From assembly GCA_028551475.1 (NCBI GenBank), contig CM052359.1, positions 16,369,583-16,433,582 of the forward strand: a DNA stretch of 64,000 nucleotides, given 5' to 3'. The notes beneath the pieces were generated by a model. That model was given only the letters and a program-made list of their open reading frames with translations, searched no databases and was not told where the DNA came from. This document shows positions 13,542-24,876 of this stretch, in pieces. The stretch comes from Casuarina equisetifolia. Lineage: Eukaryota > Streptophyta > Magnoliopsida > Fagales > Casuarinaceae. Each line of letters begins with the position of its first letter. Positions within the stretch are counted from its first letter, which is position 1. Made by a program: the position numbers and the translations under genes.

Positions 13542-15269
13542 ATAAATGTTCATATTGCAATTATATTGGTCATTCTTTTTATACATGTTCCATTAGACTA
13601 AGAAAGTCATATATTGTCAAAAAGGTTTGGATGCCTAAAGATATAGTTAGCTTAAAGACAACTAACATTCACGGACCCAAAGAAAAGAGGGTACTAAATA
13701 CTTCAACAATCATTTTTGCTTTTGCATGCCTTAAGTGTGAATATAGACAACAAGAAATGCAAAAAGTTGTGGATTATGGACAACAAGTGTTCCTGACATA
13801 TGATTAGGATGATGGAGCTCTTCTCAACATTTAAGTTAAGATCTAGAAGCACTGTGTCTTTTGGATATAACTCCAAAAGAAGAATCAGGGGTACATGCAC
13901 CATAGGTAACCTGAAAAGCCTTCTTATATCTGATGTATTATATGTTGATGAGTTAAATCTTAACTTGTTAAGCATAAGTTAGTTGTGTGATAATGACTTC
14001 AAAATTAAATTTGGAAAAGAATTTTGTCTTGTTGAAAATAATATGAAAATCGTTAGAAAATAAAAGATAATATTTATGTGGTTGATCTTAGTAACTTAAC
14101 AAATGAACATGCATGTTTGATTGTGAATCATAATGTTGATACTTGGCTGTGGCATGGAAAACTTGTGTTGGGTTTTATGACTTAACAAGAAGGGGGGGTT
14201 AAATTGTTTAAGTCAAGAGATGAAAAAAAAAATTGCTACCTAAAATGCTTTTAGCTTTTAACACAATTTCACATTAATATGATAAGAAAATAGCAAGCAA
14301 ATGCCATACAAATAAGTTGCAAAACAGCAAAATTGTCTCATGGATAAGGCAGTAAATCAATGACAAATTATAGGCTGGACAGATATCACATTTAGCAAGT
14401 TCAATCCAAACAAGATAAGGGAAGAGAAACACCAAGTTTACCATGGTGGTTCGACACTCAATCCTTGAGCCCTACGTCCACCCTCTTCTCTTTCAATCCA
14501 ACTAATTGAAGTCTCCTTTACTACAAGCTAGGAGAAATCCTCTCCTACGCTTCACAACTCCTCGACAAAGAGTCAAATTATCCACGGTTACAAGATTTAG
14601 GTTGAACCAACCTTAGTACATCAAGCAAACCCTGAAGTGTATATTGTATGTGAGGAATAATGCTTCACGAACCTCCGGTTCTCACAAAGTTAAGGTTTCA
14701 AATTTACAAAGAAGTTTATGTGCATATAATAATCAAGACTCAATCAGTACATAAATAACTCAATATAATCAATGAATATTTACAAGAATATTGATTTGAA
14801 GGAATATCACCGAAGATACAAAGTAGCTTCACAATTCAATGAAGTAATCAATTGGTATTGTGATTTCTTCCGTGATTTTAGTATGTATATGATTCTTCTC
14901 AAATGTAGTATGTGCAAAAGCTCTGAAGATTCTCAAATAATGCCATTTTATAAAAGATTTAACAACTTCAAGCATTTTAGGGTTTTGGTTCAAACTTGAA
15001 CTACCTGTTGAGAACTTCCTGTTGATAAATGATGTGATTTCAAACATTCAACAGTAGAAAAGATGATTAATGCAAGAAATACTTTTGACTGATTGATCAC
15101 CTTAAGATTCTTCCCATTGGGGCATCGGCGGCAAAGATAGAGATGAGAGAACGAGTCAGCAAAATGAGCTAGGGCTTCTCGAAGTGTTTGTTCAATTAAG
15201 AGCCTTTTGCTCTTAACATTAAGTGAAATGGCAACGTTTCACTTTGTCTTATCAGATGGGCTCAAGAAA

Positions 15270-15580
15270 GTGCAGCTTGGTCCAACAGAATACTCCAACT
15301 CACCGTCAACAAATTAATGCAGCTTGGGCCAATATAGCTTGGTCCAGTGCAGCTCGATCCAATGCAGCTTGCACCAGTAGATAGTGCACTTAGGCCAATG
15401 TAGCTTAGGCCAGTATAGCTTGGTCCAATGTAGCTCAGACCAGTATAGCTTGGTCCAATGTAGCTCAGACCAGTATAGCTTGGTCTAGTGCAGCTCGGTC
15501 TAATGCAGCTTGCAGCTAGTAGATAAGTGCAGCTTAGGCTACTGCAGCTTAGGCCAATGAAGCTTATGCCAGTGAATTTA
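15270..15580. repeat. 15/30-bp tandem array in solo LTR K
   Basis: Alternating units of about 15 bases (CCAGTATAGCTTGGT and CCAATGTAGCTCAGA forms) repeated with variation. The position in the LTR matches the tandem arrays in the other Sirevirus LTRs, although the unit sequence differs. Confidence 0.85.
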
Positions 15581-15841
15581 TGCATCTCAATCTAATCCTT
15601 ATATGATCGCTTTGTAATATGATCTTTGCCCCCTTTTTAATATGTACCTTCAAATATGTAAGTGCAAGTATCATTTCTCTTTGAATATATTCAAATATAT
15701 TCTATCATTAATTATTTATGCAAACAAAAACATTACTTCATACGAAATATTTCTCAAGGTTACTTCACAAAGATGTTTTATAAATAAATGTAGGAACCTA
15801 GCTACTTTATAATATCATTAGTTGATATTATAATTTGTACA

Positions 15842-17150
15842 TGATAACTCTATTTTTATAGAGTTATTTTACCTATTTTAGGCAATAAATAACTTTAATA
15901 ATTGTGAGAAAACATTTGAACTCCTCTTTATTTACCTATATTTATCTTGTTTATGTAGCACAAGGAAGCAAGGAGAAAAGGAATGAACATGGAGAACCTG
16001 ATACTTATTGTGTGGCAAAATCGTAATATCAAGATCAAGAGAGTTAAGATGGGCTTGGGCTTTGGATGATTGTTATTAGATTTTCTATTGTTATTGGGTT
16101 TTCTATTTATTTAGAAAACCCAGTCATGTTAGGAATTCAAATCCTAATTAATTTAGAAGTTCAAAACCTAATTAAATTAGGAGTTTAAAGCCTAATTAAA
16201 TTAGGAGTTCAAAACCTAATTAAATTAAGAGTTCAAAACCCAATTATTTTAGATCTCTAAAACCCAATTCTACTAGGATAAGAGTAGGTCTAAACCTAAC
16301 CCTATATAAGAGAAGAGAAGAAGAGGAGGAAATGGAACACAACTCAAGAAAGAGGCCAAGAATTCAAGGTTTTCTTGAAGAGAAGACAAAAAGGGTGACA
16401 GACTTCTTGTTCTTGGATTCAAGATGCCTTCTTTATTTCTTATTACCATTTTTCCTCATTATTTCTTTATGTTTTAGTTTATCTTTGATAGAGCTACGAT
16501 GTAACCTAATTATGATGATATGAATCTTATGATTATTATGTTTTGCAAGATATTTTATTTATGTGAAGTTACATATTACAGAGTTTAATGCTTTTAGGTG
16601 ATTAGCTACCACTTAGATGACTTGATTTGCATGTTAGAGACCGACAGGAAATAGCATGCAGTTGCTTCTTGTAATATGCAACCATAGATTAAATATGGAT
16701 AGGCATATACCATATTATTTGTGTGGCTTTCAGTGTAAACTGGGAATGTTCATAGATCCTAATGCATTTGGTTTGTTTCAATTCACATATAGAGATATAG
16801 TGAATTAATGAACTAAGTAGGTTTGCTATACCTAGACATAGGATAGTAAATAAATTAGGAAGTTCCGCCATCACATAGATATTGTCTTTCTTGCAAGCAT
16901 AAATAATCAATATTAATACCTAGTAATTATGGTGAAATCGGATGCTCTAACATATTTCTTGCATTTAGTTTTCTTAGACTTAGTTAGTTAATCTATCATC
17001 TATCAATTTGATTTGCTAGATAAATTTTAGGATTAATTCATCATTAGTACTTAATTAGTTCAGTATTCACCAATCTTCGTGGGACGATACTTTTCTTATC
17101 ATTATATTACTTGTTCGACATGTTCACTTGCATATAAATTTTACCGAACA
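15842..17150 (+). mobile_element. Solo LTR E1 (probable Ty3/gypsy family) inside K
   Basis: 1309 bp, beginning TGATAACTC and ending ACCGAACA, flanked by the perfect duplication GTACA (15837-15841 and 17151-17155). A 9-bp stem (TAACTCTAT, four T, ATAGAGTTA) lies at its start. A tandem array of about 24-26 bp units (AATTAAATTAGGAGTTC core) spans about 16125-16275, and a TATATAAG motif is at 16303-16310. The GTGGGACGATAC block near the end resembles Athila/Tat-type gypsy LTRs; the family call is inference. Other copies are at 29093, 45778, 61355 and 63124. Confidence 0.88.
16303..16310 (+). promoter_or_regulatory. TATA-like motif in LTR E1
   Basis: TATATAAG about 460 bases into the LTR, followed by a purine-rich stretch, a plausible core promoter of the ancestral element. 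Confidence 0.45.
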
Positions 17151-20100
17151 GTACACCTTTTACTTCCTATGATTTTCTTTTGCACAAATGAAGAACATTT
17201 TTCAATAAATAATTCACAAATAAATCTTGTCACAACAAAACCTTATTTTCCAACAACTTGGACATGCTAGTTTAGGGTTGATAAAAAAGCTATGCAAGAA
17301 TGGTTTAGTTAAGGGATTACCTTAACTAAATTTTGATAAAAAGAAACTGTGTGATGCATGTACAAAGGGTAAACACACACAAAGTAGCTTTAAACCAAAG
17401 CAAATTGTGTCTACATCAAGACCTTTAGAACTCATACATATGGAGTCTATTTGATCCTTTGAGAATGGCTACCATAAATTGTAAATATATGCTTTAGTCA
17501 TAGTAGATGACTATACAAGATATACATAGGTATATCTACTTGCTAGGAAAGATGAAGCATTTGAGAAATTTGTTGATTTCTCTAAAATGATTCAAAATGA
17601 AAAAGGTCTCACTATAATTAAGATTAGGACAGATCATAGTGGTGAGTTTGACAACCACCTATTTGAGAAATTTTGCTCTAAGAATGATATTTCTCATAAT
17701 ACTTTAGCTGCTAGAACACCATAACAAAATGGTGTTGTAGAAAGAAAAAATAGGACACTCCATGTAATAGGCAGGACTATGATGTGTGAATATAACATTC
17801 TCGAACATTTCTGGGGAGAAGCTATAAGTATAGCTTGTTATATTTCAAATTGATCATTCTTAAGACCAATCTTGAAAAAAACTCTATTTGAATTATTCTT
17901 TGGTAAGAAACCCAACATTTCATACTTTCATGTGTTTGGAAGTAAATGTTTTGTATTAAATCAGAGTAAAGAGTCACTTAGGAAGTTAGATTCCAAGAGT
18001 GATGAAGACATATTTTTAGGTTACTTTCATATTAACAAAGCATATAGAGTTTTCAATAAAAGAACTCTAGTGGTAGAAGAATCTATTCATATACAATTTG
18101 AAGATGATTTTTATCTAAGTTCAAATAAACAAGGATACAATGATAGAAGTGTACCTAGAGTTGAGGGAGGTTAGATACAAGAGATTCTTTTTTCCCTAAA
18201 GTTAGAAGTGAGGTAGATTAACAACATATCTTAGGAGATCTTACAAATAGAGTAAGCACAAGATCTAGATATCACAACACATGTAAACATCAAGCTTTCT
18301 TGTCTCAACCTGAGCCAAAGAAAATAAAAAAAGCCTTTGAAGATGAAAACTGGTTTCTTGCTATGCAAGAAGAACTAAACTAGTTTGAAAGGAGCAAAGT
18401 TTGGAACCTAGTTCCTAGACCACACAATCACTTGGTAATTGGTACAAAATGGGTGTATAGATATAAGCTAGATGAAAATGGAATCATAACTTGAAATAAG
18501 GCTAGATTGGATGCATAAGAATATAGTCAAGAAGAATGAATTGACTATGATGAAACTTTTGCACCTGGTAGCTAGATTAGAAGCAATTCGAATGTTGCTA
18601 ACTTTTGCTTGTTGTATGAACTTTACTCTTTTTCAAATGGATGTAAAGAATGCATTTCTGAATGGTATTATAAAAGAAGAAGTATATGTTGAACAACCAC
18701 CTGGATTTGAAGATCCAACTTGTCCAAATCATGTATTCAAGCTTTCCAAAGCTTTATATGAACTTAAACAAGCCCCATGGGCCTAGTATGACAAATTAAG
18801 TACTTTCCTAATTAAAACTAGTTTTAGAAAAGGTAAAGTAGACAATACTTTGTTCATTAAATCACAAGGAAAAGATATCTTGATTGTTCAAATATATGTT
18901 GATGATATTATATTTGGTTCCACAAATTCTATTATGTGTGAACAATTTGCTGATTCTATGCAACATGAATTTGGGATGAGTTTGATGGGTGAGTTAACTT
19001 GCTTTTTAGGTTTACAAATCAAGCAAACTAGTAAAGGAATCTTTATAAATCAAACTAAGTATACAAATGAACTGCTCAAGAAATTCAAAATGCATGATGC
19101 TAAACTAATAGACACTCCTATGAGTACATCCACATCTCTATCACATGATGAACAAGGAATTAGTGTAGATTCAAAATTTTATAAAGGGATGATTGGCTCT
19201 TTGCTATACTTGACTGCTTCTCAGCCTGATATCATGTTTAGTGTGTGCTTGTGTACTAGATATCAATCTAGTCCTAAAAAACAACACTTGACTGTGGTTA
19301 AGAGAATATTTAGATACTTAAAAGAAACCGTCAATCTAGGAATTTGGTATTCTAGAGATAAAACTTTAGATCTCCATGCTTTTAGTGATTTTGATTATGT
19401 TGGATGCAAAATAGATAGGAAAAGTACAAGTGGTACTTTCCACTTCCTTGGGAACATGCTTGTTTCTTGGTACTCTAAAAAGCTAAATAATGTAGCATTA
19501 TCCTTTACTGAGGCTAAATATATTATTGTTACTAGTTGGTGTGCTCAAATTCTGTGGATGAAATAACAATTAAAAGATTATGGCATTAACTCTTCAGATG
19601 TTCCATTAAAATGTGATAACACTTGTGCTATAAATTTGACACAAAACCCTATACACCACTCCAAAACCAAGCCTATTGAAATTTGGCATCACTTTATTAG
19701 AGACCATGTGTAGAAACATGATATTACTCTTGAATTTATGCATACTAATCAGTAATTAGCTGATACTTTCACCCAACCATTAGACAAAGAAAGATTTTAT
19801 ACTTTCTGAAGAGAGCTTGGCCTGTCCTTGCTTGCATATAATTCTTGAATGTGCTATGTTCTGCTTTACTCTACATTTTTATTTTTCCATTTGAGCTCTT
19901 ACTTTGAGGGGGAGCACTATGCATCCAAATCAAGTAGTCTTCCTGCGCTCTCTCATAGCCTTTTAATTCTACTACTTATCATTTCACCTATGACATCTAT
20001 CTATCATTTTTTTTTTTTGCTTATGACAAAAAGGGGGAGAAAGATAACAAAGATAGTACTTATCACATGAATGTTCCATTTCTAACTTATAGTGCAAAAA

Positions 20101-20295
20101 GGGGGATAATATTTCTTGCATGATGTTTGAAAATGCACATATCTCTTTATGATGGCTGCCATGATAAATGAAACACATGATATTAACATATGAACATGCC
20201 ATATCTTGAAATGCAAATTATGATCATTCGATTGATAACATGTGCTATTATATGCTTAAATTTTGTAAATTTTGTCATCATCAAAAAATGGGGAT

Positions 20296-21719
20296 TGTTG
20301 GAAAAAGGTATGTTTTGTTGTGACAAAATGTTGGTTGCATATAATGTTTGTAAAAATGTTTTGTTTCATATGATTATGTGTAATATTAAACATCAATGAA
20401 GTAAAATGTGTGCAAATTATAATATCAATAAATGATATTATGAAGTAGTCAAGTTCCTAGATTCCTTCATAAATTGACCTCATACAATACCTTAAAAGAA
20501 TTTCTATAAGGCCAAAGAAATGTTTGAATATTTAAAGGAAAATTGATACTTAGATTTATGCAATTATAGGTACATGTGAATTAAGAATTGTACCAAGAAG
20601 GCCAAAAATAGGATGATGATGATTGATTTTTACTTAGCTGGTCCATGCCTAAATGAAGGTAATTATTCATTTGGATCAAGCTTGAAGCAAGCTAAGCCTA
20701 CAAGCTAAGCTCGCAAGCTAAGCTTGTGTCATTAACTAGTGGCGATGTCATTTCACTTAAGGAGAATTACCTTAAGCCTTCATGGTGTGAAGAATCACTT
20801 GAACCCTAAAAGGGTTATCGAGAAGCTGAGCGCCTTCTCTCGTTCACCTCACTCTCTCTGTTGTTGATTCTTCAATGGGAAGAATTCTGAAGTGATAGAA
20901 ATGTCAGAACAACTATAAGAATGATCGATTACTGTTTTTACTACTGTCTAATAGAGCTTTTGTCATGTCTCAATGGGATTATTCACAATGGGCTTCTTAG
21001 GTTTGAACAAAAACCCTAAAAAAGCTAATTTGGCTTCATATCTTTTATAAAAGAGATGCTTTTGAGTTGTTTGCTGCCTCTAGACAAAAATCCAATTTGA
21101 AGATTGAGAAAAATCAAAGCTTACACATTCACGGCACTCTCCATAAATCTGTACAAAAAGTTCATAATCTTTAGTGATATTCTCTCACTTTGATATTCTT
21201 GTGAATATTCACTGTTAGATTAAAGTGTTTATATACTAATTAAGCTCAGGTTATCATTTACACATAAACTCCTGTAACTCCAAAACCCTAACTTCGATAT
21301 AATTGGGGGTTTCATGATTAGAGCTTAAATTGAGTTTGTATATCTTCAATTAGCTCACTTATTAGCAATATTCCTCAAACATTACACATTTGAGGATTTG
21401 CTATTGTATTAAGGTTGGTTCAACCTTTTTATTGTAACCATGGATAAGTTAACTCCTTGAAGAGTAGTTGGAAATTGTAATAGAGGTTAATCTCCTAGCT
21501 TTGAAGTAAAGTAGACTTTAACCGGTTGTGTTGAAGGAGAAGAGGGTGGAAGTAAGTGACAAAGGCCGAACCACCGTGTAAAATTGTGTGTGTTTTTGTT
21601 TCTGTCTATATATTTGAATGTTTGTTATTGACATCTGATTGAATTCGGATATAGGAAGAAAGAAACCTAGATAACCAATTCAACCCCCCTCCCTTCTTGG
21701 TTAGCCATTAAACCTTACA
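20296..21719 (+). repeat. 3' LTR of Sirevirus D
   Basis: 1424 bp, TGTTGGAAAA...AACCTTACA, directly after purine tracts. It is the same family as the B LTR. The palindrome is at 20418-20442 with one base changed, and a TTATAAAA motif at 21045-21052 may be the TATA box. The right flank is TGTTT; the left end of D is off the window, so the target duplication cannot be checked. Confidence 0.9.
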
Positions 21720-21724
21720 TGTTT

Positions 21725-23075
21725 GACTTGATACAGTGACAGTCAATGTGTTGATAAATGGTTTATGTAAGGTGGACATAGTTGATGTGGCTTTTGGGTT
21801 CTTCATAAAAATGGGGTAATTGGGTTATAGTCTTGATGTTTGTATGTTTGGTATCTTGGTAAGGGTTTTGTGTCAAGTGGATAACACAATGGTTGCACTT
21901 CAATTACATGAAGACATAGCAAAGGGTTGATTTTTTTGAAGTGTAAGCTTGATGTGGTTTGTTATGGTATCATCATGGATTTACTTTGTAAGTGCGGATA
22001 TGTAAACAAGGTGAAAGAAATTTTTTTGGAAATGAGGAGTAAGGGAATATCCCCAAATGTGGTCGTTTATACCACTATAATACATGGTTTATGTCATAGG
22101 GTAGCTTGAAAAGGTGCAATGTTGGCTTTACAAGATGGTGGATCAAGATGTTTGACCTAATAAGGTGGTGTTCAATGTCTTCATAGATGGTTTGTGTAAT
22201 GTGGATAGAGTTAATTTGGCCCTCCAATTGTTTATGAAAATGGAGAAATTGGGTTGTATTCCAAATATTGTATGTTATACATCTATGATTAATCATTTGT
22301 ATAAAATGGATAGAGTCGATAAAGGCCTTTGGGTTGTCATAAGAATTGACAAATTATGTTGTAGTCCTGATGTTATAAAATTTAGGATCTTATTAAAGGG
22401 TTTGTCCTAAGTAAGCAACACAATGGTTGCACTTTAGTTACACAAAGACATGGTGAATGGTGAATGGTGAATTTGATTGAAGTGTAAGCTTGATGGAATT
22501 TGCTATGGTATTATCATTGATTGTAAGTGTGGATATGTGAACAAGGTGAAAGAACTTTTCTTGAAAATGACAAGTAATGGGATATCCACAATTGTTTGCT
22601 TTGTTGATAGATATGCTATGCAAAGTGAGAAAGATAAGAAAGGCAAATGAGTTGTTAGAATTGATGATTCAAAGAGGTAAGAATGCTTACATGTTTACAT
22701 ATAGCACAATGATGATTGGATTCTACTTGGTGGGTGGACTTGATGATGCAAGGGAACTATTTGATTAGTAAGTAAAGGGCATGAACCTAATGGTGTAAGG
22801 TTCAATAAATGAATATTGCAAGAATAAAAAATAGAAGGAGCAATGAATAATTTTGGGAAAATGATGGTTGTGGATTTAGGCCAAAGATTGTAACGTATAA
22901 TGCACCATTGGCTAGTCTTTTTAATGCAAGCACATTGGATGATATGAAGGAGCTTTTCGATTTCATGGCTAGCAAAAGTTATGAACTTGATGTTGTGAGC
23001 TTTAATGTGTTAATCAATGCATATAGCTATCTTATTGATAAATTGCGTAAAGTTGGGAAGCTTGAAGTAAAGATT
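21725..23075 (+). pseudogene. Decayed P-class PPR gene
   Basis: Several 35-residue pentatricopeptide repeats are readable in shifting plus-strand frames: VCYGIIMDLLCKCGYVNKV (21958 on), VVYTTIIHGLC (about 22060), VFNVFIDGLCNVDRVNLALQ (22165 on), IVCYTSMINHLYKMDRVDKG, FTYSTMMIGFYLVGGLDDAR (about 22690), and a last one with IVTYNAPLASLFNAS and VVSFNVLINAY (about 22890-23040). PPR proteins bind organelle RNA, and the GLC-rich repeats resemble the Rf-like group. Stops and frame changes break it into pieces of under 85 codons, and no start codon with a transit peptide is visible. Its beginning may have been separated by element D, whose 3' LTR ends at 21719. Confidence 0.78.
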
Positions 23076-24089
23076 GAGTCATCTTAAACAAATATCAGTG
23101 TTGTTCTATCTTACTTAATCTTAATGCCATATTTACTATAGCTCATGTCTATGCTTCCACTTCTCACTTCTCCTCTACTCATGTTCTTATTTTTATTTTC
23201 TTGTTTACAATAGTTCCTTTTACATATGATAGAGCTAGCAAACTTGACCCATATGATAAATTGTTTACAATATTATATGTGTTTGTTTTTCTTTTTGTTA
23301 TACAATTTCCTTTAAAAAGTAGTACTTCATCTCTTCATTTGAATTTGTATTAATTTGAAACCATCTAACTATGATAACAAATTTTTTTAGCTAATAGCTC
23401 AATTTCCCTAAGTTGTGTGCTATTTTCATAGATTTTTTTTCCTTTTGTAATTATTACTATTTTGCTTAAGTTATATTTTTTTTAGAGTGGCCTCTACTAG
23501 AATTTATCATTTATGAAGGTCTTAAAGGCTTGACAAGTATTTCATAGATAGACATTAGCCCTTTTTGGGGTTAGCAATCACAAGGTTTGAATTTTTTTAT
23601 CAACAATATTTTGTTATTAGGAGGGAGGGCGTTGCCTAATCCATTCTTAATGTCTATTTTCATTGGAAAATTATGCATGTAGCAAATTTGGAGTCCATAG
23701 CATTATCTTCCACTTAGTTTTATGGATAAAGAAACTAATGGTCAAGCTTGACCTAGTTATATAAGAATGGATTACATGTGATGCATTTTTCTTAAATTCT
23801 TATTTTCTTTCTTTTAAGAGATGAATGGCTTATTGTGGTTTGACTATGGTTAGTAACCATATGGAATGCTAGAGGTTGTTATTCACATTTAGGAGCAAAA
23901 TTTAGCCTAGAGCAGTATGCTAAGATTTGGAACTATAAAGCAAGTAATCCATTCTTATAAAGCAAGCACTTCAATTACATTTTCACTTCTTAACATAATT
24001 TATTACTTTAAAGTTGGATACAATACGCATAAAATATCCATTGAACTTTATCCTTTATGAGTAATGGTATTTGAGATAGTTTGGCTAAC
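23076..24089. other. AT-rich intergenic stretch, no gene seen
   Basis: No ORF or RNA gene is recognisable. The sequence is AT-rich with many homopolymer runs. The last part may already belong to the gypsy-type remnant that follows, but I see no protein block to prove it. Confidence 0.5.
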
Positions 24090-24857
24090 AACTATAAAGC
24101 AAGCACTTCTTAGGAGGCAATCCAAGCATTTTCATTATGTTTCTTCATTGGTTCACTTTTTCATTTTTTGATTTTTTTATGAAAGGTATATTCTTAAAAT
24201 CAAGAACTACCTAACCATCATTATTTTCTCTATTTTTCTCTATTTTCTCCAAATCAACTTTCTTTCTAGAGGAAGTACACTTTTAAAGTTTTGTCATTAA
24301 GGCTATCCATAAACACATCCTACAAAGGGGAAGTTTCTTGTTCCTTTTTCTCCATTGTTTTTTTTTTTAATTAAGGGCATTGCTTCATTTAAGTTTAGGA
24401 GTGGAATTGCATCCCTTGCTGTAAATTTGTGTTGATTCTTAGAGAAATTTAAAAAAAATTCAAAGTTGTAGTAAAGGGTGAGTTAAGTGTGATTTTAATT
24501 ATGTTGATCCACCTATTGAATACTAAAATTCTTTAATTTTTAAGTTGTGTACCTCAAGAGAAAATTCATGTGAAATATGTGATTTTCTTATATCTCACGA
24601 GAATCTTAGAATTTGTTTGATTTTCTCTCAAGGGGATATCCTTGGCTACATTTAATTGAGAAAATGATTTAGTCACTTTTAGATAATTGAGCCTTTCAAG
24701 CCAGCCTTATTTATTTATTATTAGTCACCCCATTAAGCCTTAATTCTTATACAATTTTTCATTGACACCAACATATTTGTATCTTAGCTTTTACCAAATT
24801 ATACCATTATCCAACACCCATGAACATGTTAATTTTTAGGACAAAACATTATTAGAG

Positions 24858-24876
24858 CATAATAGAAGTTTAGGAG
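24858..24876. repeat. Left 19-bp direct repeat flanking the LINE
   Basis: CATAATAGAAGTTTAGGAG, identical to 28453-28471. The length suits a LINE target-site duplication. Confidence 0.7.

Larger units (their letters stand above)
14166..17255 (-). mobile_element. Solo LTR K (A-like Sirevirus LTR) inside D
   Basis: A reverse-oriented LTR with TGTTGGGTTTTATGACTTAA at one end and TTTTCCAACA at the other, flanked by the perfect 5-bp duplication ACTTG (14161-14165 and 17256-17260). The pre-integrase block of D continues across it. Without the nested E1 copy it is about 1.78 kb. It carries a 15/30-bp tandem array at about 15270-15580 and the conserved palindrome at 15808-15832. No internal region is present. 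Confidence 0.9.
13542..20295 (+). mobile_element. Sirevirus D internal region (fossil), left part outside window
   Basis: A plus-strand copia body that begins within the second gag knuckle (CSYCNYIGHSFYTC) at the junction with B. It continues through protease (13760-14090) and the start of the pre-integrase block, is interrupted by solo LTR K (14166-17255), then resumes at 17261 with integrase, reverse transcriptase (FQMDVKNAFLNG, IYVDDIIFGSTN, about 18560-19260) and RNase H (to about 19800). Purine tracts at 19906-19914, 20028-20042, 20096-20107 and next to the 3' LTR match those of A. It is broken at many places, more so than A, consistent with being the host for B and K and so older than them. 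Confidence 0.87.

Noticed and set aside
15262-15585. 107-codon minus-strand ORF of serine/tyrosine/glycine repeats
   Set aside because: It lies wholly in the 15/30-bp tandem array of solo LTR K and has no start context or homologue that I recognise.
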